Positions 12,501 through 24,180 of a stretch of DNA of 64,000 nt are shown piece by piece. The translations under genes and the position numbers were made by a program. How positions within the stretch are numbered: the first letter of the stretch is position 1; each line of letters begins with the position of its first letter. The notes beneath the pieces are model-generated. The model was not told the DNA's origin, did not search any database, and saw only the letters and a list, made by a program, of their open reading frames with translations. The stretch is taken from the NCBI GenBank assembly GCA_019055375.1, contig JAHQIW010000655.1:1-64000 (forward strand), written 5' to 3'. The DNA is from Parelaphostrongylus tenuis (taxonomy: Eukaryota > Nematoda > Chromadorea > Rhabditida > Metastrongylidae).

Positions 12501-15500
12501 ATTATTTTTAGATAGATCTCGATGCCAGCAATCAGATGGTACAATTGGATTCCGGATCCGATTAGAACAGACTGAGTAATGACGTAAAAAGTGGTGCTAT
12601 ACTGTAATAAAGCGTATCATTCAGTGATATTGCTTCAACATGAATTCTCTGTGCGCTTTTACACGTTTCAGCCAAGATGCGATTATTTTTAGATAGATCT
12701 CGATGCCAGCAATCAGATGGTACTATTGGATTCCGGATCCATAAGAACAGACTGAGTATGACGTAAAAAGTGGTGCTATACTGTAATAAAGCGTATCATC
12801 AGTGATATTGTTCAACATGAATTCTCTGTGCGCTTTTACACGTTTCAGCCAAGATGCGATTATTTTTAGATAGATCTCGATGCCAGCAATCAGATGGTAC
12901 TATTGGATTCCGGATCCGATTAGAACAGACTGAGTAATGACGTAAAAAATGGTGCTATACTGTAATAAAGCGTATCATCAGTGATTATTGTTCAACATGA
13001 ATTCTCTGTGCGCTTTTACACGTTTCAGCCAAGATGCGATTATTTTTAGATAGATCTCGATGCCAGCAATCAGATGGTACTATTGGATTCCGGATCCGAT
13101 TAGAACAGACTGAGTAATGACGTAAAAAGTGGTGCTATACTGTAATAAAGCGTATCATCAGTGATTATTGTTCAACATGAATTCTCTGTGCGCTTTTACA
13201 CGTTTCAGCCAAGATGCGATTATTTTTAGATAGATCTCGATGCCAGCAATCAGATGGTACTATTGGATTCCGGATCCGATTAGAAACAGACTGAGTAATG
13301 ACGTAAAAAGTGGTGCTATACTGTAATAAAGCGTATCATCAGTGATTATTGTTCAACATGAATTCTCTGTGCGCTTTTACACGTTTCAGCCAAGATGCGA
13401 TTATTTTTAGATAGATCTCGATGCCAGCAATCAGATGGTACTATTGGATTCCGGATCCGATTAGAAACAGACTGAGTAATGACGTAAAAAGTGGTGCTAT
13501 ACTGTAATAAAGCGTATCATCAGTGATTATTGTTCAACATGAATTCTCTGTGCGCTTTTACACGTTTCAGCCAAGATGCGATTATTTTTAGATAGATCTC
13601 GATGCCAGCAATCAGATGGTACTATTGGATTCCGGATCCGATTAGAACAGACTGAGTAATGACGTAAAAATGGTGCTATACTGTAATAAAGCGTATCATC
13701 AGTGATTATTGTTCAACATGAATTCTCTGTGCGCTTTTACACGTTTCAGCCAAGATGCGATTATTTTTAGATAGATCTCGATGCCAGCAATCAGATGGTA
13801 CTATTGGATTCCGGATCCGATTAGAACAGACTGAGTAATGACGTAAAAATGGTGCTATACTGTAATAAAGCGTATCATCAGTGACTATTGTTCAACATGA
13901 ATTCTCTGTGCGCTTTTACACGTTTCAGCTAAGATGCGATTATTTTTAGATAGATCTCGATGCCAGCAATCAGATGGTACTATTGGATTCCGGATCCGAT
14001 TAGAAACAGACTGAGTAATGACGTAAAAAATGGTGCTATACTGTAATAAAGCGTATCATCAGTGATTATTGTTCAACATGAATTCTCTGTGCGCTTTTAC
14101 ACGTTTCAGCCAAGATGCGATTATTTTTAGATAGATCTCGATGCCAGCAATCAGATGGTACTATTGGATTCCGGATCCGATTAGAACAGACTGAGTAATG
14201 ACGTAAAAAGTGGTGCTATACTGTAATAAAGCGTATCATCAGTGATTATTGTTCAACATGAATTCTCTGTGCGCTTTTACACGTTTCAGCCAAGATGCGA
14301 TTATTTTTAGATAGATCTCGATGCCAGCAATCAGATGGTACTATTGGATTCCGGATCCAAAAGAAACAGACTGAGTAATGACGTAAAAAGTGGTGCTATG
14401 CTATGATAAAGCGTAGCATTAGTGTATCTTTCATGATGAGATCTCTGTGCGCATTTACACGTTTCAGCCAAGATTCGATTATTTTTAGATAGATCTCGAT
14501 GCCAGCAATCAGATGGTACTATTGGATTCCGGATCCGATTAGAACAGACTGAGTAATGACGTAAAAAATGGTGCTATACTGTAATAAAGCGTATCATCAG
14601 TGATTATTGTTCAACATGAATTCTCTGTGCGCTTTTACACGTTTCAGCCAAGATGCGATTATTTTTAGATAGATCTCGATGCCAGCAATCAGATGGTACA
14701 ATTGGATTCCGGATCCGATTAGAACAGACTGAGTAATGACGTAAAAATGGTGCTATACTGTAATAAAGCGTATCATCAGTGATTATTGTTCAACATGAAT
14801 TCTCTGTGCGCTTTTACACGTTTCAGCCAAGATTCGATTATTTTTAGATAGATCTCGATGCCAGCAATCAGATGGTACTATTGGATTCCGGATCCGATTA
14901 GAACAGACTGAGTAATGACGTAAAAAGTGGTGCTATACTGTAATAAAGCGTATCATCAGTGATTATTGTTCAACATGAATTCTCTGTGCGCTTTTACACG
15001 TTTCAGCCAAGATGCGATTATTTTTAGATAGATCTCGATGCCAGCAATCAGATGGTACTATTGGATTCCGGATCCGATTAGAAACAGACTGAGTAATGAC
15101 GTAAAAAATGGTGCTATACTGTAATAAAGCGTATCATCAGTGATTATTGTTCAACATGAATTCTCTGTGCGCTTTTACACGTTTCAGCCAAGATGCGATT
15201 ATTTTTAGATAGATCTCGATGCCAGCAATCAGATGGTACAATTGGATTCCGGATCCGATTAGAACAGACTGAGTAATGACGTAAAAAATGGTGCTATACT
15301 GTAATAAAGCGTATCATCAGTGATTATTGTTCAACATGAATTCTCTGTGCGCTTTTACACGTTTCAGCCAAGATGCGATTATTTTTAGATAGATCTCGAT
15401 GCCAGCAATCAGATGGTACTATTGGATTCCGGATCCGATAAGAACAGACTGAGTAATGACGTAAAAAGTGGTGCTATACTGTAATAAAGCGTATCATCAG

Positions 15501-18500
15501 TGATTATTGTTCAACATGAATTCTCTGTGCGCTTTTACACGTTTCAGCCAAGATGCGATTATTTTTAGATAGATCTCGATGCCAGCAATCAGATGGTACT
15601 ATTGGATTCCGGATCCGATTAGAAACAGACTGAGTAATGACGTAAAAAATGGTGCTATACTGTAATAAAGCGTATCATCAGTGATTATTGTTCAACATGA
15701 ATTCTCTGTGCGCTTTTACACGTTTCAGCCAAGATGCGATTATTTTTAGATAGATCTCGATGCCAGCAATCAGATGGTACTATTGGATTCCGGATCCGAT
15801 TAGAACAGACTGAGTAATGACGTTAAAAAATGGTGCTATACTGTAATAAAGCGTATCATCAGTGATTATTGTTCAACATGAATTCTCTGTGCGCTTTTAC
15901 ACGTTTCAGCAAGATGCGATTATTTTTAGATAGATCTCGATGCCAGCAATCAGATGGTACTATTGGATTCCGGATCCGATAGAAACAGACTGAGTAATGA
16001 CGTAAAAAGTGGTGCTATACTGTGATAAAGCGTATCATCAGTGATATTGTTCAACATGAATTCTCTGTGCGCTTTTACACGTTTCAGCCAAGATGCGATT
16101 ATTTTAGATAGATCTCGATGCCAGCAATCAGATGGTACTATTGGATTCCGGATCCGATTAGAACAGACTGAGTAATGACGTAAAAAGTGGTGCTATACTG
16201 TAATAAAGCGTATCATCAGTGATTATTGTTCAACATGAATTCTCTGTGCGCTTTTACACGTTTCAGCCAAGATGCGATTATTTTTAGATAGATCTCGATG
16301 CCAGCAATCAGATGGTACAATTGGATTCCGGATCCGATTAGAACAGACTGAGTAATGACGTAAAAAATGGTGCTATACTGTAATAAAGCGTATCATCAGT
16401 GATTATTGTTCAACATGAATTCTCTGTGCGCTTTACACGTTTCAGCCAAGATGCGATTATTTTTAGATAGATCTCGATGCCAGCAATCAGATGGTACTAT
16501 TGGATTCCGGATCCGATTAGAACAGACTGAGTAATGACGTAAAAAATGGTGCTATACTGTAATAAAGCGTATCATCAGTGATTATTGTTCAACATGAATT
16601 CTCTGTGCGCTTTTACACGTTTCAGCAAGATGCGATTATTTTTAGATAGATCTCGATGCCAGCAATCAGATGGTACAATTGGATTCCGGATCCGATAAGA
16701 ACAGACTGAGTAATGACGTAAAAAATGGTGCTATACTGTAATAAAGCGTATCATCAGTGATTATTGTTCAACATGAATTCTCTGTGCGCTTTTACACGTT
16801 TCAGCCAAGATGCGATTATTTTTAGATAGATCTCGATGCCAGCAATCAGATGGTACTATTGGATTCCGGATCCAATAGAAACAGACTGAGTAATGACGTA
16901 AAAAGTGGTGCTATACTGTAATAAAGCGTACATCAGTGATATTGTTCAACATGAATTCTCTGTGCGCTTTTACACGTTTCAGCCAAGATGCGATTATTTT
17001 TAGATAGATCTCGATGCCAGCAATCAGATGGTACTATTGGATTCCGGATCCGATTAGAACAGACTGAGTAATGACGTAAAAAATGGTGCTATACTGTAAT
17101 AAGCGTATCATCAGTGATTATTGTTCAACATGAATTCTCTGTGCGCTTTTACACGTTTCAGCCAAGATGCGATTATTTTTAGATAGATCTCGATGCCAGC
17201 AATCAGATGGTACTATTGGATTCCGGATCCGATAAGAACAGACTGAGTAATGACGTAAAAAATGGTGCTATACTGTAATAAAGCGTATCATCAGTGATTA
17301 TTGTTCAACATGAATTCTCTGTGCGCTTTTACACGTTTCAGCCAAGATGCGATTATTTTTAGATAGATCTCGATGCCAGCAATCAGATGGTACTATTGGA
17401 TTCCGGATCCGATTAGAACAGACTGAGTAATGACGTAAAAATGGTGCTATACTGTAATAAAGCGTATCATCAGTGATATTGTTCAACATGAATTCTCTGT
17501 GCGCTTTTACACGTTTCAGCTAAGATGCGATTATTTTTAGATAGATCTCGATGCCAGCAATCAGATGGTACTATTGGATTCCGGATCCGATAGAACAGAC
17601 TGAGTAATGACGTAAAAAATGGTGCTATACTGTAATAAAGCGTATCATCAGTGATTATTGTTCAACATGAATTCTCTGTGCGCTTTTACACGTTTCAGCT
17701 AAGATGCGATTATTTTTAGATAGATCTCGATGCCAGCAATCAGATGGTACTATTGGATTCCGGATCCGATTAGAAACAGACTGAGTAATGACGTAAAAAA
17801 TGGTGCTATACTGTGATAAAGCGTATCATCAGTGATATTGTTCAACATGAATTCTCTGTGCGCTTTACACGTTTCAGCCAAGATGCGATTATTTTTAGAT
17901 AGATCTCGATGCCAGCAATCAGATGGTACTATTGGATTCGGATCCGATAAGAAACAGACTGAGTAATGACGTAAAAAGTGGTTGCTATACTGTAATAAAG
18001 CGTATCATCAGTGATTATTGTTCAACATGAATTCTCTGTGCGCTTTTACACGTTTCAGCCAAGATGCGATATTTTTAGATAGATCTCGATGCCAGCAATC
18101 AGATGGTACTATTGGATTCCGGATCCGATAAGAACAGACTGAGTAATGACGTAAAAAAGTGGTGCTATACTATGATAAAGCGTAGCATCAGTGATTATTG
18201 TTCAACTGAATTCTCTGTGCGCTTTTACACGTTTCAGCCAAGATGCGATTATTTTTAGATAGATCTCGATGCCAGCAATCAGATGGTACTATTGGATTCC
18301 GGATCCGATAGAAACAGACTGAGTAATGACGTAAAAAATGGTGCTATACTGTAATAAAGCGTATCATCAGTGATTATTGTTCAACATGAATTCTCTGTGC
18401 GCTTTTACACGTTTCAGCCAAGATGCGATTATTTTTAGATAGATCTCGATGCCAGCAATCAGATGGTACTATTGGATTCCGGATCCGATAGAAACAGACT

Positions 18501-21500
18501 GAGTAATGACGTAAAAAATGGTGCTATACTGTAATAAAGCGTATCATCAGTGATTATTGTTCAACATGAATTCTCTGTGCGCTTTTACACGTTTCAGCAA
18601 GATGCGATTATTTTTAGATAGATCTCGATGCCAGCAATCAGATGGTACTATTGGATTCCGGATCCGATAGAACAGACTGAGTAATGACGTAAAAAGTGGT
18701 GCTATACTGTAATAAAGCGTATCATCAGTGATATTGTTCAACATGAATTCTCTGTGCGCTTTTACACGTTTCAGCCAAGATGCGATTATTTTTAGATAGA
18801 TCTCGATGCCAGCAATCAGATGGTACTATTGGATTCCGGATCCGATAGAAACAGACTGAGTAATGACGTAAAAAATGGTGCTATACTTAATAAAGCGTAT
18901 CATCAGTGATTATTGTTCAACATGAATTCTCTGTGCGCTTTTACACGTTCAGCCAAGATGCGATTATTTTTAGATAGATCTCGATGCCAGCAATCAGATG
19001 GTACAATTGGATTCCGGATCCGATTAGAACAGACTGAGTAATGACGTAAAAAATGGTGCTATACTGTAATAAAGCGTATCATCAGTGATATTGTTCAACA
19101 TGAATTCTCTGTGCGCTTTTACACGTTTCAGCTAAGATGCGATTATTTTTAGATAGATCTCGATGCCAGCAATCAGATGGTACTATGGATTCCGGATCCA
19201 AAAGAAACAGACTGAGTAATGACGTAAAAAGTGGTGCTATACTGTAATAAAGCGTATCATCAGTGATTATTGTTCAACATGAATTCTCTGTGCGCTTTTA
19301 CACGTTTCAGCCAAGATGCGATTATTTTTAGATAGATCTCGATGCCAGCAATCAGATGGTACTATTGGATTCCGGATCCGATAAAGAACAGACTGAGTAA
19401 TGACGTAAAAAATGGTGCTATACTGTGATAAAGCGTACCATCAGTGTATCATTGTCACGATGAATTCTCTGTGCGCATTTACACGTTTCAGCCAAGATGC
19501 GATTATTTTTAGATAGATCTCGATGCCAGCAATCAGATGGTACTATTGGATTCCGGATCCGATTAGAAACAGACTGAGTAATGACGTAAAAAATGGTGCT
19601 ATACTGTAATAAAGCGTATCATCAGTGATTATTGTTCAACATGAATTCTCTGTGCGCTTTTACACGTTTCAGCCAAGATGCGATTATTTTTAGATAGATC
19701 TCGATGCCAGCAATCAGATGGTACTATTGGATTCCGGATCCGATTAGAACAGACTGAGTAATGACGTAAAAAATGGTGCTATACTGTAATAAAGCGTATC
19801 ATCAGTGATTATTGTTCAACATGAATTCTCTGTGCGCTTTTACACGTTTCAGCCAAGATGCGATTATTTTTAGATAGATCTCGATGCCAGCAATCAGATG
19901 GTACTATTGGATTCCGGATCCAAATAGAAACAGACTGAGTAATGACGTAAAAAGTGGTGCTATACTATGATAAAGCGTATCATTCAGTGTATCATTCAAC
20001 ATGAATTCTCTGTGCGCTTTTACACGTTTCAGCCAAGATGCGATTATTTTTAGATAGATCTCGATGCCAGCAATCAGATGGTACATTGGATTCCGGATCC
20101 GATTAGAACAGACTGAGTAATGACGTAAAAATGGTGCTATACTGTAATAAAGCGTATCATCAGTGATATTGTTCAACATGAATTCTCTGTGCGCTTTTAC
20201 ACGTTTCAGCCAAGATGCGATTATTTTTAGATAGATCTCGATGCCAGCAATCAGATGGTACAATTGGATTCCGGATCCGATTAGAACAGACTGAGTAATG
20301 ACGTAAAAAATGGTGCTATACTGTAATAAAGCGTATCATCAGTGATTATTGTTCAACATGAATTCTCTGTGCGCTTTTACACGTTTCAGCCAAGATGCGA
20401 TTATTTTTAGATAGATCTCGATGCCAGCAATCAGATGGTACTATTGGATTCCGGATCCGAAAGAAACAGACTGAGTAATGACGTAAAAAGTGGTGCTATA
20501 CTGTAATAAAGCGTATCATCAGTGATATTGTTCAACATGAATTCTCTGTGCGCTTTTACACGTTTCAGCCAAGATGCGATTATTTTTAGATAGATCTCGA
20601 TGCCAGCAATCAGATGGTACTATTGGATTCCGGATCCGAAAGAAACAGACTGAGTAATGACGTAAAAAGTGGTGCTATACTATGATAAAGCGTATCATCA
20701 GTGATATCTTCAACATGAATTCTCTGTGCGCTTTTACACGTTTCAGCCAAGATGCGATTATTTTTAGATAGATCTCGATGCCAGCAATCAGATGGTACTA
20801 TTGGATTCCGGATCCAAAAGAAACAGACTGAGTAATGACGTAAAAAGTGGTGCTATACTATGATAAAGCGTACCATTAGTGTATCATTCAACATGAATTC
20901 TCTGTGCGCTTTTACACGTTTCAGCCAAGATGCGATTATTTTAGATAGATCTCGATGCCAGCAATCAGATGGTACTATTGGATTCCGGATCCGATAGAAA
21001 CAGACTGAGTATTGACGTAAAAAGTGGTGCTATACTGTAATAAAGCGTATCATCAGTGATTATTGTTCAACATGAATTCTCTGTGCGCTTTTACACGTTT
21101 CAGCCAAGATGCGATTATTTTTAGATAGATCTCGATGCCAGCAATCAGATGGTACTATTGGATTCCGGATCCAATAGAAACAGACTGAGTAATGACGTAA
21201 AAAGTGGTGCTATACTGTAATAAAGCGTATCATCAGTGATTATTGTTCAACATGAATTCTCTGTGCGCTTTTACACGTTTCAGCCAAGATGCGATTATTT
21301 TTAGATAGATCTCGATGCCAGCAATCAGATGGTACTATTGGATTCCGGATCCAATAGAAACAGACTGAGTAATGACGTAAAAAGTGGTGCTATACTATGA
21401 TAAAGCGTACCATTAGTGTATCATTCAACATGAATTCTCTGTGCGCTTTTACACGTTTCAGCCAAGATGCGATTATTTTTAGATAGATCTCGATGCCAGC

Positions 21501-21552
21501 AATCAGATGGTACTATTGGATTCCGGATCCGATAGAAACAGACTGAGTAATG
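6501..21552. repeat. satellite block II (GCGATTA monomers)
   Basis: From the monomer at about 6591 to the right junction every copy reads GCGATTA (or a trivial variant). Two minor types are scattered through the block. The common one is CTGTAATAAAGCGTATCATC...TTGTTCAACATG. The rarer one is CTATGATAAAGCGTACCATT...CATTCATGATG, seen for example near 6.7, 8.13, 9.03, 9.38, 10.63, 12.25 and 14.4 kb. Their spacing (2, 3, 5 or 7 monomers) shows no fixed higher-order unit. Confidence 0.9.
13034..13117 (+). other. 27-codon micro-ORF of the satellite monomer (representative copy)
   Basis: In the consensus monomer, TTTCAG at positions 74-79 is followed six bases later by an ATG that opens a 27-codon frame ending in TAA (consensus 85-168). 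AATAAA follows at position 15 of the next monomer. In copies reading GGATCCGATAG the frame stops after 22 codons, and in copies with one extra A after GATTAGAA it stops after 26. The start and first 20 codons are open in most copies. The peptide begins MRLFLDRSRCQQSDG and has one Cys. Conservation may simply reflect satellite homogenisation; there is no evidence of expression here. Confidence 0.3.
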
Positions 21553-21764
21553 GCGGTTTCGAGCTATGTTTCGGCAGAGCCACACGTACCTGTCGGCGGT
21601 GTCGTCCGCCCTCATCACTGGCTTACTCCGCACCTGATATAAATGGGTTTACCGAGAATTTTACATCATCTGCAGAAGTATAGATGATAAAAAAAGGAGA
21701 AAACCCCGGTGCTTGATCAATCCCTGAGGGATGGGTCATGCATTCGTCTTTGATTTCTAACTTC
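21553..21764. other. right flank of the satellite
   Basis: Unique, GC-richer sequence starting exactly where similarity to the monomer ends (GCGGTTTCGAGC...), followed by AT-rich DNA. I see no coding or RNA feature. Confidence 0.5.
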
Positions 21765-21992
21765 GTTTGAGATGATTTAATGCATATCTGGCCCTTACAA
21801 TGGCTCGCGGTGGCCTCTCCGCTAAACCGAGTCAGTGCTGCTTATCCTCCCAGACAAGTCTGAGACCAGTCTGAAGCCAGTTTTACCGACCCGGAGGGAT
21901 GGATGGCTTGGTAAGCCAATGAACTCGAGATTGAACCCCCAGTGACTTCGTGTGCCGACGCAGAGCACCTCTAAAAACCACTGCGCCGCATG
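21765..21992 (-). mobile_element. tRNA-derived SINE (SINE-1), copy 1
   Basis: On the minus strand the copy starts with a tRNA-like head (GCGGCGCAGTGG...TTAGAGGTGCTC, an A-box-like block), then a B-box-like GGGTTCAATCTCGA. The body contains CAGACTTGTCTGGGAGGATAAGCAGCACTGACT, cited here as two blocks (CAGACTTGTCTGGGAGG and AAGCAGCACTGACT), and the end is GCCAGATATGCATTAAAT. The same order recurs at 26857 (plus), 53872 (minus) and 63546 (plus). It encodes no protein. Non-autonomous SINEs use LINE-encoded enzymes, and RTE copies are present in this window, but I cannot show which LINE served it. Confidence 0.75.
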
Positions 21993-22149
21993 GGCTTCCC
22001 TCAGGATTGTCAACGGAGTAGTGGTTAATATCCGCGGTCTATTACAAAATATATCGACATTGAACTTTTGGTGCTTACAGTACATTGGGATATGCCATGT
22101 CAAGAACAAGAATTCTTTTCTATGTAATCGCTTTGTAGCGGTGGTATAA

Positions 22150-22310
22150 TTGTACAAATACACCGAAACAAATCCGGATAGAGTCAAATGTGAGTTCGAG
22201 TTCCGCTGACGGCAAAAGTTTTGCACATCATTGGAAATACTTGAGTATATCGTGCAATATCATACTACCGCTATGAAGCCGTGAAATAAAAAAATAATTC
22301 TAGTCTACGC
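22150..22310 (+). mobile_element. TR-MITE family, right half
   Basis: A B-box-like GAGTTCGAGTTCCGCTGACG is followed by GTTTTGCACATCATT, a diverged ATTACTGGGTATAT block, and CAATATCATACTACCGC...GTGAAATAAAAA, which is the right terminal repeat of the family. The left half is missing or unrecognisable. Confidence 0.6.
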
Positions 22311-23679
22311 ATTAAGTTTTAACTTTTTTTCTCGTTTATGAATGCTCATGATAAAAAAACTTATCAAAAATTTTAACTACTTATTGTGCGTAGTTCAATC
22401 CAAGTTGTTAAAAGTGTTATCTCGTACAGTCAAGTAATCATTTCAGTCAGTATATGTTGATTTCGTTTTTTCACCCATGAGCTTAGTAACACAGCTCGAA
22501 GGCAATGTGCAGAAGAAGTTTAAGAGTCTACTGATGTGCACTGTTCTTCGACCAAACTGACAGAACACAATCTCAGTGACAACCCTCAAAATAGAACACA
22601 CGAAATCCGATGTTTACGACTGCCCACAAGATAGATCATCCGGCAAATTAATTGAGCTTATTTTTTGCTTTTGTTTTATTCTATAAAATCAAATGTATAT
22701 ATTTGGAAAGGAGCGCTAACCTTTGGTGCACGATCTGGTTTTTTGAACCAATGAAGATATCTTGCTTACTTTAGAACTGTCGTCTGAGTAAGCTCACCTT
22801 GGTGACTGCCACAGCTAGCTTGATTTTTTTTTTTGGAACGATACTTATGTGGTAAGAGCTGACCCCCTTCACAAATGCCATTCGTTACGCTTCATCGTTT
22901 CTTAATGGATGATACGTCGATCTTTCTTAAAATTCAATGGACTTTGATCAGAAACTACTTCTTTTAAAACCCATTGCGGGGCGAACGAATGAACGATTCA
23001 GAATCATTGCGATCCCTCAATTTTTTAGAATCTCTCTTCGTTTAGGAATACTTCTATTCGATACTCATGCAGCAAAAGATCAAATCTCAGAGATTTCGAC
23101 ACTTTGCTTAGTGAAAAAAGCTTTTTTATCACGCTGTTACGACAAAAATATAGTTACTCTTAGCATTCTGTCTGCCTTATTGGATCAGTCAAAGTTTGTG
23201 GATCGCTTTCACTGTAACACTACGCTCATGCAATGGCCCGACTCACAGGGAAATTGAATCATAGAGTGGTTTTCAAAAAGGTTTCCATAGCGCACTGTGA
23301 GGGCGAAAACAAAACTACGTCTCACACTCAATGTTTTATCTGCAGGTAGAAGTTTAACTTGCAAAAGAGTACACAAATTTGTATAAAAAATAATGTTTTA
23401 TCCGAAAGTACAAGGAACCTGAAAAATTTCGATTACAAAGAAAAAGATGTTTGTTGAAGAAAGAAGATCCCGATCCACTGGTCATATCGATTATGCTAGC
23501 GTCCGCAAAGGGATCGGGCTACGCATAAAAAGAGGAGGATACAGTTCATGAAGAATCCATGGTGTAAAACGTGAGCAAATCAAATTGAATGTTCCTCTTG
23601 TCAAAGAGACTAACTCGTACGTGTGCTTTGGACGGTCATTGAAGGGCGAACAACATAAAGGAAAAACTAGATAGAAGAC
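22311..23679. other. AT-rich intergenic DNA
   Basis: No recognisable gene. The stretch 22937-23257 is open for 106 codons on the plus strand, starting with a true ATG. It is AT-rich, has no recognisable domain, and its surroundings (for example TTTTTTATCACGCTGTTACG) resemble decayed arms of the IR-1 repeat family, so I do not call it a gene. Confidence 0.45.
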
Positions 23680-24180
23680 TGGATAGAAGAAAGGAAGCAG
23701 CATGGGTCCGCCACATACGGGCTTTTCAAGCTATCGACCAGATAGCAGTCTCCAAGTTGTGCAGTCATCTTTTTGATTCGAACAGCCCTCCCAGCGCTTT
23801 GTTATGCTGCAGTGATGTGCGCTGAACCTCGACCACGTCAAGACTACTGTGGAAAAACTTACAGAGCCCTCGAAACGGTGTCTTCTGAGGCACTCGCAAC
23901 ATTCAGTCGGCTTGCGCAGTTCAGATCTCCAAAATTTGTCTCATCGTGATCGAGAAGAATTCCAAAAGATCCAGGCATCGATAGCGAAACGCAGATGGGT
24001 TGGCTATATACTAACATCCAGACGGCAGATGTGCGAAATGAACTCTGGAGTGGGACGCCATGTGGTTACACTCGACCTCGAGGACAACCACTCACACGTT
24101 GGGCGAACGTGTTCTCCAAGGAGAATCAATAGCTGTACTCGTAGCTGCAGATATTTTACAGACACGCTATGAAACTCACG
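23680..24180 (+). mobile_element. non-LTR retrotransposon (RTE-like) 3' fragment
   Basis: Read in several frames, the plus strand shows the order typical of the C-terminal part of nematode RTE polyproteins. First comes HLFDS followed by a PALCYA-like stretch (about 23785-23825). Next are LRSSDL and a basic RRWVGYI block (about 23910-24010; the family form is RWAGHVMR). Then comes TRPRGQPLTRWANVFS (about 24075-24120; compare RGRPPTRW). Stops and frameshifts break it throughout. Reverse transcriptase and endonuclease parts are absent, as expected of a 5'-truncated insertion. It differs from the two longer RTE copies (46.9-48.4 and 57.3-58.9 kb) in wording around these motifs, so it represents a second RTE lineage. 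Confidence 0.65.

Larger units (their letters stand above)
1521..21552. repeat. 180-bp tandem satellite array, about 111-112 monomers
   Basis: A head-to-tail array of about 20.0 kb. Every copy can be followed by the blocks TGGTGCTATACT, CATGAATTCTCTGTGCGC, ACGTTTCAGCCAAGATGC, TAGATAGATCTCGATGCC and GACTGAGTAATGACGTAAAAA. The consensus monomer is 180 bp; a clean example is 12950-13129. Most copies differ by a few substitutions and single-base indels, so the mean spacing is slightly under 180. Conserved restriction sites at consensus positions are EcoRI (50), BglII (103) and BamHI (143). The array begins exactly at the conventional monomer start and stops 10 bp short of a full unit, with abrupt junctions on both sides. 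No other sequence interrupts it. The central copies (about 12.8-16 kb) are the most uniform; the left edge is the most diverged. Confidence 0.98.

Noticed and set aside
1521..21552. CRISPR array
   Set aside because: The whole unit is repeated with no unique spacers, the period is 180 bp, and the context is eukaryotic.
1521..21552. Hammerhead ribozyme in the satellite
   Set aside because: The minus strand has CTGATGA and GAAAC once per monomer, but they are about 130 bases apart and the flanking bases cannot form stem II.
1521..21552. Point centromere with CENP-B-like boxes
   Set aside because: No CENP-B-box-like sequence in the monomer, and nematodes of this group are considered holocentric.
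4435..21633. Many minus-strand open frames of 60-119 codons in the satellite
   Set aside because: The monomer is 180 bp (60 codons), so any frame without a stop repeats itself. The frames share one peptide, open and close by single-base indels, and end where the array ends.
22937..23257. 106-codon plus-strand frame with ATG
   Set aside because: AT-rich, without a domain, and overlaps sequence resembling decayed IR-1 arms.
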